In this document: positions 8,222-16,735 of the stretch, one piece after another
Layout of the letters: each line of letters opens with the position of its first letter
Position numbering within the stretch: position 1 is the stretch's first letter
Source: Alphaproteobacteria bacterium
GTDB taxonomy: Bacteria; Myxococcota_A; UBA796; GCA-2862545
NCBI GenBank assembly: GCA_020632925.1
Contig: JACKER010000007.1
Span: forward strand, 1,038,501 to 1,102,500
Reading direction: 5' to 3'
DNA: 64,000 nt
Program-made: the position numbers and the translations under genes
Notes under the pieces: generated by a model
What the model saw: only the letters and a program-made list of their open reading frames with translations
Told to the model about the DNA's origin: nothing
Databases searched by the model: none

Positions 8222-8643
8222 GTGCCACCTCCCTCGGTCTGGTTCGTTCCCGGGCCACCGCCCACCTGGCCCAGCGCCGGATACACCTCGCACCGCAGCC
8301 ACTCACCCAGCAGGACCCGCTCGTCGGGGACCATGCCGCCGGCGGGGGGCATCGTCTCGCTCTCCACCGAGCGTGCCGAGATGCGATCCGCCCAGAACAG
8401 CACGTCGTCCCAGGTGTCGAAGTTCACGTCGAGCGGCGCCTGGCCGCGCTGCCCTTTCCGCGAGTACACCGAGTGGCAGGAGTTGCAGTGGCGATTGAGC
8501 AGGTCCGAGCCGAAGTTCTCGTACGTCAGCGGCGGTTCCCGCAAACAGCTCGTGCCCACCAATGGCGCCTGGCCGATCTGGTGATCGTCGCAGGAGGCCA
8601 GGAGGGCTCCGAAGAAGACTGCTGGGACGACGAGACTCCTCAT
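8218..8643 (-). CDS. c-type cytochrome lipoprotein
   Basis: 141 aa. The N-terminus is a lipoprotein signal (MRSLVVPAVFFGALLASC). A single haem-attachment motif CNSCH sits near residue 53 and METMPPAGGM-type Met residues around 98-104 can supply the distal ligand, so this is probably a one-haem class I cytochrome anchored in a membrane facing the periplasm. The stop overlaps the GTG of the fibro-slime gene, indicating translational coupling. It lies 76 bp after the DUF1501 gene, with a strong hairpin and a -10-like box in between, so it may also have its own promoter. It probably passes electrons for the neighbouring DUF1549-like cytochrome. Confidence 0.88.
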   Translation of the reverse strand: MRSLVVPAVFFGALLASCDDHQIGQAPLVGTSCLREPPLTYENFGSDLLNRHCNSCHSVYSRKGQRGQAPLDVNFDTWDDVLFWADRISARSVESETMPPAGGMVPDERVLLGEWLRCEVYPALGQVGGGPGTNQTEGGGT

Positions 8644-8668
8644 CCACGCTCCGCCGCATCTCGAACGG

Positions 8669-8674
8669 ATTGTA
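8669..8674 (-). promoter_or_regulatory. -10-like box before cytochrome lipoprotein
   Basis: TACAAT on the minus strand (5 of 6 to TATAAT), about 25 bp from the ATG at 8643 and just downstream of the 8675-8713 hairpin. No good -35 is visible. It would allow the cytochrome/fibro-slime pair to be transcribed separately from the upstream genes. Confidence 0.35.
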
Positions 8675-8713
8675 GCCGGCCCGCGCGCCGACAGGACAGC
8701 GCAGCGGGCCGGC
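8675..8713 (-). terminator. Strong hairpin between DUF1501 and cytochrome genes
   Basis: A perfect 10-bp inverted repeat, GCCGGCCCGC at 8675-8684 and GCGGGCCGGC at 8704-8713, with a 19-nt loop, directly after the DUF1501 stop (8720). There is no U-tract, so it could be a rho-assisted or partial terminator or an mRNA-stability element inside the operon. Confidence 0.5.
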
Positions 8714-8719
8714 AGGGGA

Positions 8720-10021
8720 TCAAGCGCCGCGAACCAGCGCCGTGAGCACGTCCACGCCGGGCAGGAACCGCGACGGGTCGAGCCCGCCGAGGCGCAGCAG
8801 CGCGAGGCCGACGTGCTCGCAGCCGAGCATCGTGCCGCCAGCGCTGGCCTGCCCGGTCTTCAGGTCGATCGGCATCGCGATCAGCCCGTCGTCGGTGGCG
8901 CCGTACCGGTTGTTGCCCGCGACCCCGGCACCCGCGACGAACACGGAGTTGTAGGGCCAGTGGTCCTTGCCGCCGCCGCCGTTGAGCTTCGGCGTCCGGC
9001 CGAACTCGGAGAGCGCCACCACGACGACCTCGTCGACGAGGCGCTCGGCGGTGTGGCCCGGGGTGTTCGACATGTGGTCGAACAGCTCGTTGAGCGCGGC
9101 ATAGAAGGCGACCTGCTGGGGCGCCTGGGGCGCGATGTTGCCGTGCGTGTCGTAGCCGCCCGGGATGGAGATCATCGCGCAGCGGGACAGGCCGAGGCGG
9201 AACATCTCGGAGGCCTTCAGCATGTTGTCGAGCATGGTGTTGCCGAGGTCGTCGAGGCCGGCCTCGAACTGGCGACCCTCGAGCTCCATGGCGCGCTCGA
9301 CGTTGGAGAGCAGGCCGTCGGCGCGCTCCCGGGCGATGCCCTTCTGCTGCGCGGCGAACTCGGCGACCCGGTTGTAGACGAACTGGTCGATCATGTCGTC
9401 GGCCGGCGGCATCAGGGTCGGCGAGGGCGCGTCGGCCATGCCGTTGATCGAGCCGTCGATGAGCGACAGGAGCGTGCCACCGCCGGCGCGGACGACGGCC
9501 GCACCCTGGGTGCCCGGGTACGACGGGCCGCTGAACACGATGTGCGGCAGCGGGTACTCGAGGGTCCCGTTCGCGGCCAGCAGCGTCGGCCAGTCCGCGT
9601 ACGAGCTCGCGGAGGTGCCGGTGAGCATGAACTTCTGGCCCGAGTCGTGACCGACGGAGTGGGCGTCGATGCCGTTGACGATGGCCGAGTACTTGCCCCA
9701 CTTGCGGAAGTACTCGTCGACCTCGAGGCGGTCCGGGCCGGACGTGTACTTGATGCGCCCGGCGGTCCCGAGCACGGAGTTCACGTCCATGTCCACGCCG
9801 CCGACCGCGCCGACACCGTCCTCGGCGAAGTGCGGGTCGAGGATGGTGGTCGTGTCCCACCCACCGTTCGCGTAGCAGAACAGGAACTTGCGTTCGACGG
9901 GCGCGGCCATGGCCTTCTTCGGGTACCACAGCCCCGCGCTGCCCATCAGGGCCGCCGCGCCGCCCAGGAAGGCGCGGCGGGACACGTCCCGGCGGGCCTT
10001 GCGATCCATCTTGTTCATCAT
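8720..10021 (-). CDS. DUF1501 family Tat-exported protein
   Basis: 433 aa. A twin-arginine signal SRRAFLGG is followed by a hydrophobic segment ending in AMAA (near residue 40). The family hallmarks GGYDTHGN (about 295) and EFGRTPKLNGGGGKDHWP (about 350) are present; DUF1501 is related to sulfatase/alkaline-phosphatase-like folds, and His/Asp residues in these motifs probably bind metal. In Planctomycetes and Myxococcota it is regularly paired with DUF1549/DUF1592-type cytochromes, as here, 40 bp downstream of that gene. Start: ATG 10021 (a second ATG at 10018) after GGAGG. Substrate unknown; function inferred from neighbourhood. Confidence 0.9.
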   Translation of the reverse strand: MMNKMDRKARRDVSRRAFLGGAAALMGSAGLWYPKKAMAAPVERKFLFCYANGGWDTTTILDPHFAEDGVGAVGGVDMDVNSVLGTAGRIKYTSGPDRLEVDEYFRKWGKYSAIVNGIDAHSVGHDSGQKFMLTGTSASSYADWPTLLAANGTLEYPLPHIVFSGPSYPGTQGAAVVRAGGGTLLSLIDGSINGMADAPSPTLMPPADDMIDQFVYNRVAEFAAQQKGIARERADGLLSNVERAMELEGRQFEAGLDDLGNTMLDNMLKASEMFRLGLSRCAMISIPGGYDTHGNIAPQAPQQVAFYAALNELFDHMSNTPGHTAERLVDEVVVVALSEFGRTPKLNGGGGKDHWPYNSVFVAGAGVAGNNRYGATDDGLIAMPIDLKTGQASAGGTMLGCEHVGLALLRLGGLDPSRFLPGVDVLTALVRGA

Positions 10022-10061
10022 GGCAGTAGCCTCCGACGGATGTGTGCGAGCTGCGGCTCGT

Positions 10062-11717
10062 TCAGTAGAAGAGGACCTGGGGATCGCGGAGCACCGCGGA
10101 CAGGACGCCGGCCCAGGCGGTCGTGGGGGACGCCTCGACCGAGTACAGGTACTTCCAGGTGTCCATCAGCTGCTGCGGCTCGGTCGCGTCCTCGGCGAGG
10201 GGGTGACCGGTGATCCGCAGGTACAGGAACCGGATCTGCTCCTCGAACGCCTCGGGGTTGGACTCCGGGGTGTCGTACAGCGTGACGTAGAGCAGGAGCT
10301 TGGCGTCCTCGGTCCGCTCGGGGTCGAGGTCGTGCTGGGCGACGTAGTAGGACGCCGAGGTCGCGAGACGCTCCTGGACGTAGGCCAGGCCGACCGTCGG
10401 GACGTACGCCCGACGGGTCACGAACTTGCTGTCGATGCCGCCAGCGAGGACGGGCAGGCCGAGGTCGAGGTCCTTCAGGCCGTCACGGCCGTCGAAGTAC
10501 CAGGTGTACCCGGTCACGTCCTTGATGAGCGCCGAGAGCTGCTCCGGGGAGACGAGCTTCTGGCCGGCCAGGCGCTCGGCGAGCTCCGGGTCACGGGCGG
10601 CGCCCGCCTTGTAGGAGTCGCTGGTCACGATCGAGAGGAAGGCCTCCTTCACGTTCATGTCGGTGTCGACGAACAGGTCGGCGTGCGGCGCGACCTCCGG
10701 CCAGTCCTCGTCCACGTAGTCGCGCTGGGTCAGGCCTTCCCACATGGTGCGGACGGCGCAGTCGGTGAACCGGCTGTCGTCGGCCAGAGCCTGGGCGAAC
10801 TCGGGGATGTTGCCGGTCGGACGGCCGTAGTAGGCCGGCTCCTTGCCGGAGTAGTACCGCCACTCCTCCTCGTTCTCCGGCCGGTACCGCGTGGACTCGA
10901 TCCCGTCCTCGGCGTCGTAGTTGAAGAAGCCGAAGAAGTTGGCGGCGATCGGGTCGAGCGAGGCGTGGCAGCTCTGGCAGCCCGTGTTCTGGTTGATCGC
11001 GTTCTCGGGGTCGATCGTGAGCTGGTCGACCGCGGCCCGGTTCAGCACGATCGGGCGCGAGAGGTAGTCGTCGCAGAGGAAGAGCTTGCTGACGGCGTTG
11101 GCCCGGTGACGGTTCGCGTTGCCGCCCATCGAGGGGTACCGCTGCCAGGTGGTGCTCATGGTCAGCAGCCCGGCGTGGGGGCGGCCGTCCTGGTAGTGCG
11201 AGGGGACCCAGGCGCCACCGGCGTCGGCCGGGTAGTCGATGCCCCAGTACTTGCCGAGGGTCTCGTTGGACATCGTGTAGTCCGCGGTGACCATCTCGCT
11301 GTACGGCAGGTCGTTCTCGACGATGTACTGCAGCAGGTTCAGCGGCTCGTTCGCGATGGTCTCGGCCATCACGCGGTCGTCCACGTTCGCCAGGCCGTCC
11401 ATGTCCTGCTGGTCGAAGTAGACATCGCCCGTGCGGAAGAGGAGGCGCTGGTTGAAGATCTCCTTCATCCGGCCGATGAAGCGGGGATCCTCGATCCACT
11501 CGGCGGCGTAGGAGTCGTAGAGCCCGTCCTGCGCGAGCGGGTCGACGTTCTCGAACTGCCAGAGCTCGGCCTCGGACGGGTGGACGCCGCGGAGGTCCAT
11601 CGAGAGACGGATGAGCTGGTCCCGCGCGGGGAGGTCCACGACGTCGCTCAGGACGGCTTCGTCCTGCTGGCACGCGACGAGCAGGGACAGAGCGGCGATG
11701 GAGAGAAGGTGCCTCAT
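10062..11717 (-). CDS. DUF1549/DUF1592-like cytochrome lipoprotein
   Basis: 551 aa from ATG 11717, selected because GGAGG precedes it and because it opens a lipoprotein signal (LLSIAALSLLVAC, lipobox LVAC). The early segment RLSMDLRGVHPSEAELWQF matches the start of DUF1549; a single haem motif CQSCHASLDPIA near residue 245 resembles the DUF1588 motif CxxCHxxxDP. These multi-domain 'Planctomycete cytochrome' proteins occur next to DUF1501 genes and are thought to act in extracellular breakdown or electron transfer. It is the first gene of the minus operon and lies 70 bp from a 73-bp conserved regulatory element (11788-11860). Confidence 0.82.
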   Translation of the reverse strand: MRHLLSIAALSLLVACQQDEAVLSDVVDLPARDQLIRLSMDLRGVHPSEAELWQFENVDPLAQDGLYDSYAAEWIEDPRFIGRMKEIFNQRLLFRTGDVYFDQQDMDGLANVDDRVMAETIANEPLNLLQYIVENDLPYSEMVTADYTMSNETLGKYWGIDYPADAGGAWVPSHYQDGRPHAGLLTMSTTWQRYPSMGGNANRHRANAVSKLFLCDDYLSRPIVLNRAAVDQLTIDPENAINQNTGCQSCHASLDPIAANFFGFFNYDAEDGIESTRYRPENEEEWRYYSGKEPAYYGRPTGNIPEFAQALADDSRFTDCAVRTMWEGLTQRDYVDEDWPEVAPHADLFVDTDMNVKEAFLSIVTSDSYKAGAARDPELAERLAGQKLVSPEQLSALIKDVTGYTWYFDGRDGLKDLDLGLPVLAGGIDSKFVTRRAYVPTVGLAYVQERLATSASYYVAQHDLDPERTEDAKLLLYVTLYDTPESNPEAFEEQIRFLYLRITGHPLAEDATEPQQLMDTWKYLYSVEASPTTAWAGVLSAVLRDPQVLFY

Positions 11718-11787
11718 GGTGCCTCCGGGTCTCGGGAGCTCCGTGGCCCCCTCGATGATTGAATCTTCGCCCGGGGGGCCCGGCACC

Positions 11788-11860
11788 ACAAGAGGCTCCC
11801 CGCTCGCAACCGCACATTCTGGGTCCCACTTGTTCACCTCGATGTGCAGAACCGAGAGGG
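11788..11860. promoter_or_regulatory. 73-bp conserved upstream element, copy A
   Basis: This stretch matches 19569-19641 at 50 of 73 positions without gaps. Perfect blocks are ACAAGAGGC at the left end and CGATGTGCAG at 11840-11849, with GCAC and TGGGT between. GCACAT (11812-11817) and ATGTGC (11842-11847) form an inverted repeat about three helical turns apart. Both copies sit in front of minus-strand lipoprotein genes with ACAAGAGGC on the gene side, so this is most likely a shared promoter/operator. Confidence 0.6.
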
Positions 11861-11949
11861 TTGGTGGGTCGCCCCGGGTGAGCGTCGACCACCGAAAATG
11901 ACTGGTGAACCGTCGGAATGGCGTGATCGAGCCGGGGCGCCCTCGGCGC

Positions 11950-12948
11950 TCAGCTGGAGAAGATCGTGGCCTGGGAGCCGGCGCCCGGATTCGCGAGCTC
12001 GAGCGTCACGACGTTCGCCACGCCGATCCTGGACCCCGGACCGACCGGCCGCTCCTCCCCTCGCTGGAGCGGCTCGTCGTCGACGGTCGTGACGGCGTGC
12101 GTGACGCTGCGGAGCACGTAGCCGTCGGCGTGTCGGTGCAGCTCGAAGTGGAAGCGGCTGATCCGGTTGAGGCGATCGGTGTCGCCGGCGACCAGCACCA
12201 CGTCGTTGCCGGGCGATCCGTCGAGGGACGGGAGGCGACCGAAGCGGATCACCGCCTTGTCGGGGAGATCCTGGGTGGAACCATCGGCGAACACCACCAC
12301 CGACGGGAAGCGCTGCGGATCGCGCCAGGCCAGCTGGTACACCCGCACCGGCTCGGGAAGCCCCTTGAGGGTCAGCTTGCGTGGGCGCACGCTCCGCATC
12401 CTCAGATCCGCGTCGAGGAGCTCCTCGGTGGCCTCCGAGCTGATGAGGATCGTCTCCGGTTCGGCCGCCGCGGCGATTCGCGCGCTCGTGTTCACGGGAT
12501 CGCCCGACACGATCGTCCCGTCCGTCAGCACGCGGCCCTGGTGGATCGCGACCCGGAGCGCGAGTCGGTGATGGGGCGCGCGGGCCTCGTTGTCGTGCGC
12601 CACGCGATCCAACAGATCGATCATCGCGCTCGTCGCCTCCGTCACCTCGGGGAAGCAGAGGAAGGCGCCGTCGCCGGCGGTGTCCACGATGCGCCCGCCC
12701 CGCTCGCCGATGACCTGCGCCAGCAGGTCGACGTGCCGCTGCTGCAGCGCGCGCCCGGACTCGTTCCCGTGCCGCGCGAAGTGATCGGTCGAGCCGACGA
12801 TGTCGGTGAACACCAGCGCCATGTCGTGCTCGAAGCGCAGCGCCAGGGCGCGGGACACGGCGTCGCGCAGCCGGACCAGCTCGGTCAGCCCGAGCTCCGC
12901 GAGCAGCGCCTCGTGCTCGGGGGAGGGGTCCTGCGCGTCGTGGGTCAT
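11950..12948 (-). CDS. Class III adenylate/guanylate cyclase with C-terminal FHA domain
   Basis: 332 aa from ATG 12948. The catalytic domain carries both metal-binding Asp motifs, VFTDIVGST (about 46-54) and DTAGDGAFLCF (about 89-99), and VSGDPVNTSARI near 150, so it should make cAMP (or cGMP) in the cytoplasm. From about residue 245 there is an FHA domain: IRFGRLPSLDG, then ISRFHFEL, which binds phosphothreonine. No membrane segment is present. It is divergent from a Ser/Thr kinase gene 115 bp away, which suggests that the kinase, or a protein it phosphorylates, recruits the cyclase through the FHA domain; this link is inferred. Confidence 0.88.
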   Translation of the reverse strand: MTHDAQDPSPEHEALLAELGLTELVRLRDAVSRALALRFEHDMALVFTDIVGSTDHFARHGNESGRALQQRHVDLLAQVIGERGGRIVDTAGDGAFLCFPEVTEATSAMIDLLDRVAHDNEARAPHHRLALRVAIHQGRVLTDGTIVSGDPVNTSARIAAAAEPETILISSEATEELLDADLRMRSVRPRKLTLKGLPEPVRVYQLAWRDPQRFPSVVVFADGSTQDLPDKAVIRFGRLPSLDGSPGNDVVLVAGDTDRLNRISRFHFELHRHADGYVLRSVTHAVTTVDDEPLQRGEERPVGPGSRIGVANVVTLELANPGAGSQATIFSS

Positions 12949-13063
12949 GGTGGGGCGGCGTCGATCGGGAAGCGTGGGCGGGAGTGCGAGAGCCGTCAGC
13001 TCCGCGGACACCGCATGATAGCATGGGTAACCGCCCGCGCTTCGCGGGTGCCCGGGAGCCCGA

Positions 13064-14602
13064 TTGCCGCCAGAACCAGCCTCCCACCGCGGAGCCGCGC
13101 AGGGGTCCAAGGTGGGTGCGGACAGCGACGACCCGCTGATCGGCCGGGTGCTCGAGAACCGGTACCGCATCGTCCGGAGCCTGGCGGCCGGAGGCATGGG
13201 CCGGGTCTACCTCGCGGAGCAGCTCGGGCTCGATCGGCGGGTGGCGATCAAGGTGCTGACCCGGGAGAGCGGTGACGACGGACGCTTCCGCGAGCGCTTC
13301 TTCCGGGAGGCCAAGCTCTCGAGCAAGCTGTCGCACCCCAACACCGTCCGGGTGTACGACTACGGGCGCACCGACGACGACGTGTTCTTCATCGCGATGG
13401 AGTACCTCGAGGGGCGGACGCTCGGTGCGGCGCTCAAGAACGAGGGGGCGCTCGAGCCGCTCCGCGCGATCTCGCTGACGCTCCAGGTGTGCGCATCCCT
13501 CGCCGAGGCGCACGGCATGGGCGTGGTCCACCGCGACCTCAAGCCGGACAACCTGTTCCTGACGCGGACCGCCGACGGGCGCGAGTTCCTCCGGGTGCTG
13601 GACTTCGGCATCGCGAAGGACACGACGAACGCCACCGAGGTGCCGACGCAGGCGGGCACGGTGTTCGGCTCCCCGGCGTACATGTCGCCCGAGCAGATCC
13701 TCGAGCAGGACCTGTCCCCGAAGAGCGACATCTACAGCGTGGGCGCGGTGCTCTACCGCTCGCTCACGCTCCGACAGCCCCACGGGGAGTCCAACGCGAT
13801 CACGGCGATGGCGCGGCACGTGCTGGCCGACGTGGTGCCGTTCAGCGTGGCGCGCCCCGACCTCAAGATCCCGTCGACGCTGGAGTGGATCACGCGCCAG
13901 TGCCTGTCCAAGGATCCGCAGGAGCGCTTCGTCTCCGCGACGGAGCTCTCCGCGGCGCTGCGGGCCTGTGAGCTCGAGATCCGCGGGCTGGTGCCGAAGC
14001 TCGAGCCGAGGATGGAGCGCGGCCGGATGCGGCTGACCGAGGCCCAGGAGGCGGAGGTGCGGCGCTACGAGGTGGGTGGGACGGCGCCCGCCGCCCCCGC
14101 GCGCAGCGACGCCATCGTCCCCACCTACGTCCCGGAGCCGAGCCAGTCGCTGTCGCACACGCTGCGGCACCCGGCGGTGTTGGTGCTCGGTGGCATGCTC
14201 CCGTTGGTGGGGCTCACCCTCGGCGTGATCGTGGTGCTGGTCATCCTGTTGTTCGCGTTGGTGTTCACGCGACCCGACCCGACGCCCACGCCCGCGCCGG
14301 TGCCCGCCGTCACCCAGCCTCTGCCGAGGCCCGTGGCGCCTCCCCCCGCGCAGCCCGCGGTCGTGCCGGAGCCGGCGACGCCACCCGTCGCGCCGACGCC
14401 CGTGCCCGCCCCGCCGACGCCGGTGCCTGCCCCCGTCGCGCCCGCGCCCACCCCGAAGCCGACGCCCGCGACCCCCAAGCCCAAGCCCGCGCCCGCGCCC
14501 GCGCCCGCTCCCACGGCGCCCGAGCCGGCTCCCACCCCATCCCCCGCGCCCGGCAACCCCAAGTCCGACCTGCGGGATCCGTTCAAGAGGGGAACCGAAT
14601 GA
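13064..14602 (+). CDS. Membrane Ser/Thr protein kinase (Hanks type)
   Basis: 512 aa from TTG 13064 (GGGAG upstream); GTG 13112 is an alternative, both upstream of the kinase fold. The kinase domain (about 28-300) has GGMGRVYLAE in the P-loop, VAIKVL, the catalytic HRDLKPDN, DFGIAKD and the GSPAYMSPEQ activation segment, so it should be active. After a linker, one membrane helix lies at about 368-400, followed by a roughly 110-residue Pro/Ala-rich tail that would be extracytoplasmic. It ends in an ATGA overlap with the TPR gene, indicating coupled translation. A hairpin CCCGCG/CGCGGG at 13034-13048 lies just upstream. Confidence 0.92.
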   Translation: MPPEPASHRGAAQGSKVGADSDDPLIGRVLENRYRIVRSLAAGGMGRVYLAEQLGLDRRVAIKVLTRESGDDGRFRERFFREAKLSSKLSHPNTVRVYDYGRTDDDVFFIAMEYLEGRTLGAALKNEGALEPLRAISLTLQVCASLAEAHGMGVVHRDLKPDNLFLTRTADGREFLRVLDFGIAKDTTNATEVPTQAGTVFGSPAYMSPEQILEQDLSPKSDIYSVGAVLYRSLTLRQPHGESNAITAMARHVLADVVPFSVARPDLKIPSTLEWITRQCLSKDPQERFVSATELSAALRACELEIRGLVPKLEPRMERGRMRLTEAQEAEVRRYEVGGTAPAAPARSDAIVPTYVPEPSQSLSHTLRHPAVLVLGGMLPLVGLTLGVIVVLVILLFALVFTRPDPTPTPAPVPAVTQPLPRPVAPPPAQPAVVPEPATPPVAPTPVPAPPTPVPAPVAPAPTPKPTPATPKPKPAPAPAPAPTAPEPAPTPSPAPGNPKSDLRDPFKRGTE

Positions 14603-15357
14603 GGTCTGTGTCCCTGCTCCTGCTGGCGCTCGCCGCGCCGGCGTGGGCCGACCCTCCCGCCAACCCGACGCCCGAGCAGCTGAACCGTGGCCGAGAGCTG
14701 TACGAGAACGGCTCCATGCTCTACGACGAGGGGCGGTACGAGGACGCGATCGTCGCGTGGCGCCAGGGGTACGAGCTGACCGGCCTGCCGGACTTCCTGT
14801 ACAACATCGCCAACGCGCAGGAGCGGCTCGGCGACGTCCAGGGCGCGCTCGACACCCTCGGCCGGTACCGCGCCTTCGCCACGGCCGACGAGCGCGAGAC
14901 GCTGGACCGTCGCATCCGGAGCCTCGAGGCCCGCCTGCAGAAGGAGCCCGCGCCCGCGCCCGCCCCGGCTCCCGCGCCGGCCCCGGTCCCCGCGCCCGCG
15001 CCCGCGCCGGTGACGAAGAGCGGCGGCGTCTCCGGACGCACGATCGCGGGAGGCGCGATGGTCGGCCTTGGCGGCGCCTCGCTCGTGACCGGGACGATCT
15101 TCGGCCTCAAGAGCAACGGCGCGGGCAAGGACGCCGCGGCGCTCTGCGTCGAGGGGACGGCGGGTCCGCTGTGCCCCGACACGGCGCAGGACTTCCTGAA
15201 GTCCGAGAAGGGGAGTGCGATCGCCGCCGACATCTCGTTCGGCCTGGGCCTGGTGCTCGCCGGTACGGGCACGGTGCTGCTGGTGACGGGCGGAGGGCAC
15301 GACGAGGTCGCGCTCGGCGTGTCACCGGGCGGCGTCCGGCTCCTGTTCACCCGCTGA
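14599..15357 (+). CDS. Exported TPR protein with Pro-Ala linker and membrane segments
   Basis: 252 aa. A signal peptide (MRSVSLLLLALAAPAWA) precedes TPR-like helices (about 30-105: RELYENGSMLYDEGRYEDAI, DFLYNIANAQERLGD), then a PAPAPA linker (about 115-140) and two glycine-rich hydrophobic stretches (about 150-170 and 210-235). It overlaps the kinase stop by 4 bp and is probably a periplasmic or envelope partner of that kinase. Proteins of this layout are frequent in Myxococcota; no enzymatic motif is visible. Its last 36 bp overlap the convergent HTTM gene. Confidence 0.8.
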   Translation: MRSVSLLLLALAAPAWADPPANPTPEQLNRGRELYENGSMLYDEGRYEDAIVAWRQGYELTGLPDFLYNIANAQERLGDVQGALDTLGRYRAFATADERETLDRRIRSLEARLQKEPAPAPAPAPAPAPVPAPAPAPVTKSGGVSGRTIAGGAMVGLGGASLVTGTIFGLKSNGAGKDAAALCVEGTAGPLCPDTAQDFLKSEKGSAIAADISFGLGLVLAGTGTVLLVTGGGHDEVALGVSPGGVRLLFTR

Positions 15358-16173
15358 CGGCGCGCCGGTCCGCCCGGTCGCCTGGAACCGCTCCCACCGC
15401 TCCCACACGCCCCGCGCGACCTCGGGGTGGAGCAGCGCCGGGTACGCCGAGACCGCGATCAGCGAGAAGGGTCCCACGTCCATCAGCGACAGGATGCCGA
15501 AGTGCATCAGCAAGCCGGCGAACAGCAGCCACGGGTTGAGCCGGCGGAAGAACACGAGGAAGGGGAACACGACCTCGAAGATCACCGTCCACCAGCTCAT
15601 GGGTGCCGTGAGCCACGCCTTGTCGCTCACCCAGACGCCGATCGGGAAGCTGCCGAACCAGGGGTGGAGGAGGTGATATGCCAGCACCTCACCCGTCCAC
15701 CAGCGGGGCTCCTCCAACAGCTTGAGCCAGCCGGTGGACCCGTAGAGCGCGCAGTACAGGACGAGCAGCAGCCAGCGCGCGACGGGTGAGCGCCACTTCG
15801 TGTGCAGCGCACGCTCGCCGATGGGCGCGAACACGAGCCCCAGCGCGATCCAGGTCCACAGCCGGTCGTACGCCTTGATGTTCAGGGCCTCGGCGCTCAT
15901 GAACAGCCAGGACGCCACGAGCCAGGTGAGGAGCCCGGGCTTCGCGGCGCGCCCGCCCCACAGGAGCCCGAGGAGGCCCGTGGTGGCCGTCGCCCACACG
16001 GCCGTCGCCGAGGGCACGGTCATGCACCAGAAGTCGTCGAGCCACAGGGGACCCCGCGAGAACCGCATGTCGTCCGCGGCATACGCGTCGGCGATCCGCG
16101 TGACGCGGGGCACGTGTGCCCAGAGGCAGACCAGTGCGTACGCGACCCGCGTAGCGGCCCATCCCCCACCCAT
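15322..16173 (-). CDS. HTTM (vitamin-K-dependent carboxylase-like) membrane protein
   Basis: 283 aa with about six hydrophobic segments (for example WATATTGLLGLLWGG, LLTWLVASWLFMSAEAL, WLLLVLYCALYGSTGWLKLL, NPWLLFAGLLMHFGILSLM). The segment SWLFMSAEALNIKAYDRLWTW and the later TGWLKLLEEPRWW match HTTM-domain proteins, distant relatives of gamma-glutamyl carboxylase whose bacterial role is unknown. It follows a single-pass membrane protein by 22 bp, a pairing also typical of HTTM genes. ATG 16173 is used; no strong Shine-Dalgarno. Confidence 0.78.
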   Translation of the reverse strand: MGGGWAATRVAYALVCLWAHVPRVTRIADAYAADDMRFSRGPLWLDDFWCMTVPSATAVWATATTGLLGLLWGGRAAKPGLLTWLVASWLFMSAEALNIKAYDRLWTWIALGLVFAPIGERALHTKWRSPVARWLLLVLYCALYGSTGWLKLLEEPRWWTGEVLAYHLLHPWFGSFPIGVWVSDKAWLTAPMSWWTVIFEVVFPFLVFFRRLNPWLLFAGLLMHFGILSLMDVGPFSLIAVSAYPALLHPEVARGVWERWERFQATGRTGAPSAGEQEPDAAR

Positions 16174-16195
16174 TGCGGCCGGAACAGGCGCTCCA

Positions 16196-16714
16196 TCACA
16201 GCCGCTCCCCCTGGGGCCGTTGGACCTCGTCGCCGCAGGTCCACTCCGTCAGCGGGCGCGGGCGCATGCCGGTGGGCGCGGGCCGGCTCGACACGCCGAG
16301 CTGCTTCTTCCACACGATCCGGTGGAAGCGGACCTTCTCGGGCACGCGGTCGAGCCGGTGGCAGGTCGCTTCGCCGAAGGTACCCATCCACGTCGGGTCC
16401 GAGTAGAAGTCGCTGCGCGTGTACCTCGGTCCGGACTCCCACTTCGTCGGGAAGAGTGCCTCGAGGTCGATGGGCACCCACCCCCCGTCGTACAGCGCCT
16501 CACCACGGACCACCGCGGCGTAGTCGTCGAGCAGCGTGAACATCTCCCAGTTCGCGAACCACCACACCCACGGGTGGGGCCGCGCCCAGGACGGCTGCTC
16601 GCCGTTCAGCGAGAACGAGTACGCGAGCGCGAACCAGGTCGCCGTGAACGCCACCAGCAGCAGCGCGGGGATGCGCAGCCAGGCCGGCGTCGTCCTCTCG
16701 TCGCGATCCGGCAC
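16196..16714 (-). CDS. Single-pass membrane protein, partner of HTTM protein
   Basis: 172 aa. One N-terminal membrane helix (IPALLLVAFTATWFALAYSF, about 15-34) is followed by a soluble domain rich in Trp and aromatic residues (WVWWFANWEMFTLLDD, RYTRSDFYSDP). It contains two Cys residues (ATCHRLDR and EWTCGDE) and is presumably outside the cytoplasmic membrane. It is directly upstream of the HTTM gene, so the two probably form a complex. No known family function. Confidence 0.7.
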   Translation of the reverse strand: MPDRDERTTPAWLRIPALLLVAFTATWFALAYSFSLNGEQPSWARPHPWVWWFANWEMFTLLDDYAAVVRGEALYDGGWVPIDLEALFPTKWESGPRYTRSDFYSDPTWMGTFGEATCHRLDRVPEKVRFHRIVWKKQLGVSSRPAPTGMRPRPLTEWTCGDEVQRPQGERL

Positions 16715-16735
16715 GTCCCTCCCGGGCGACTCCCG

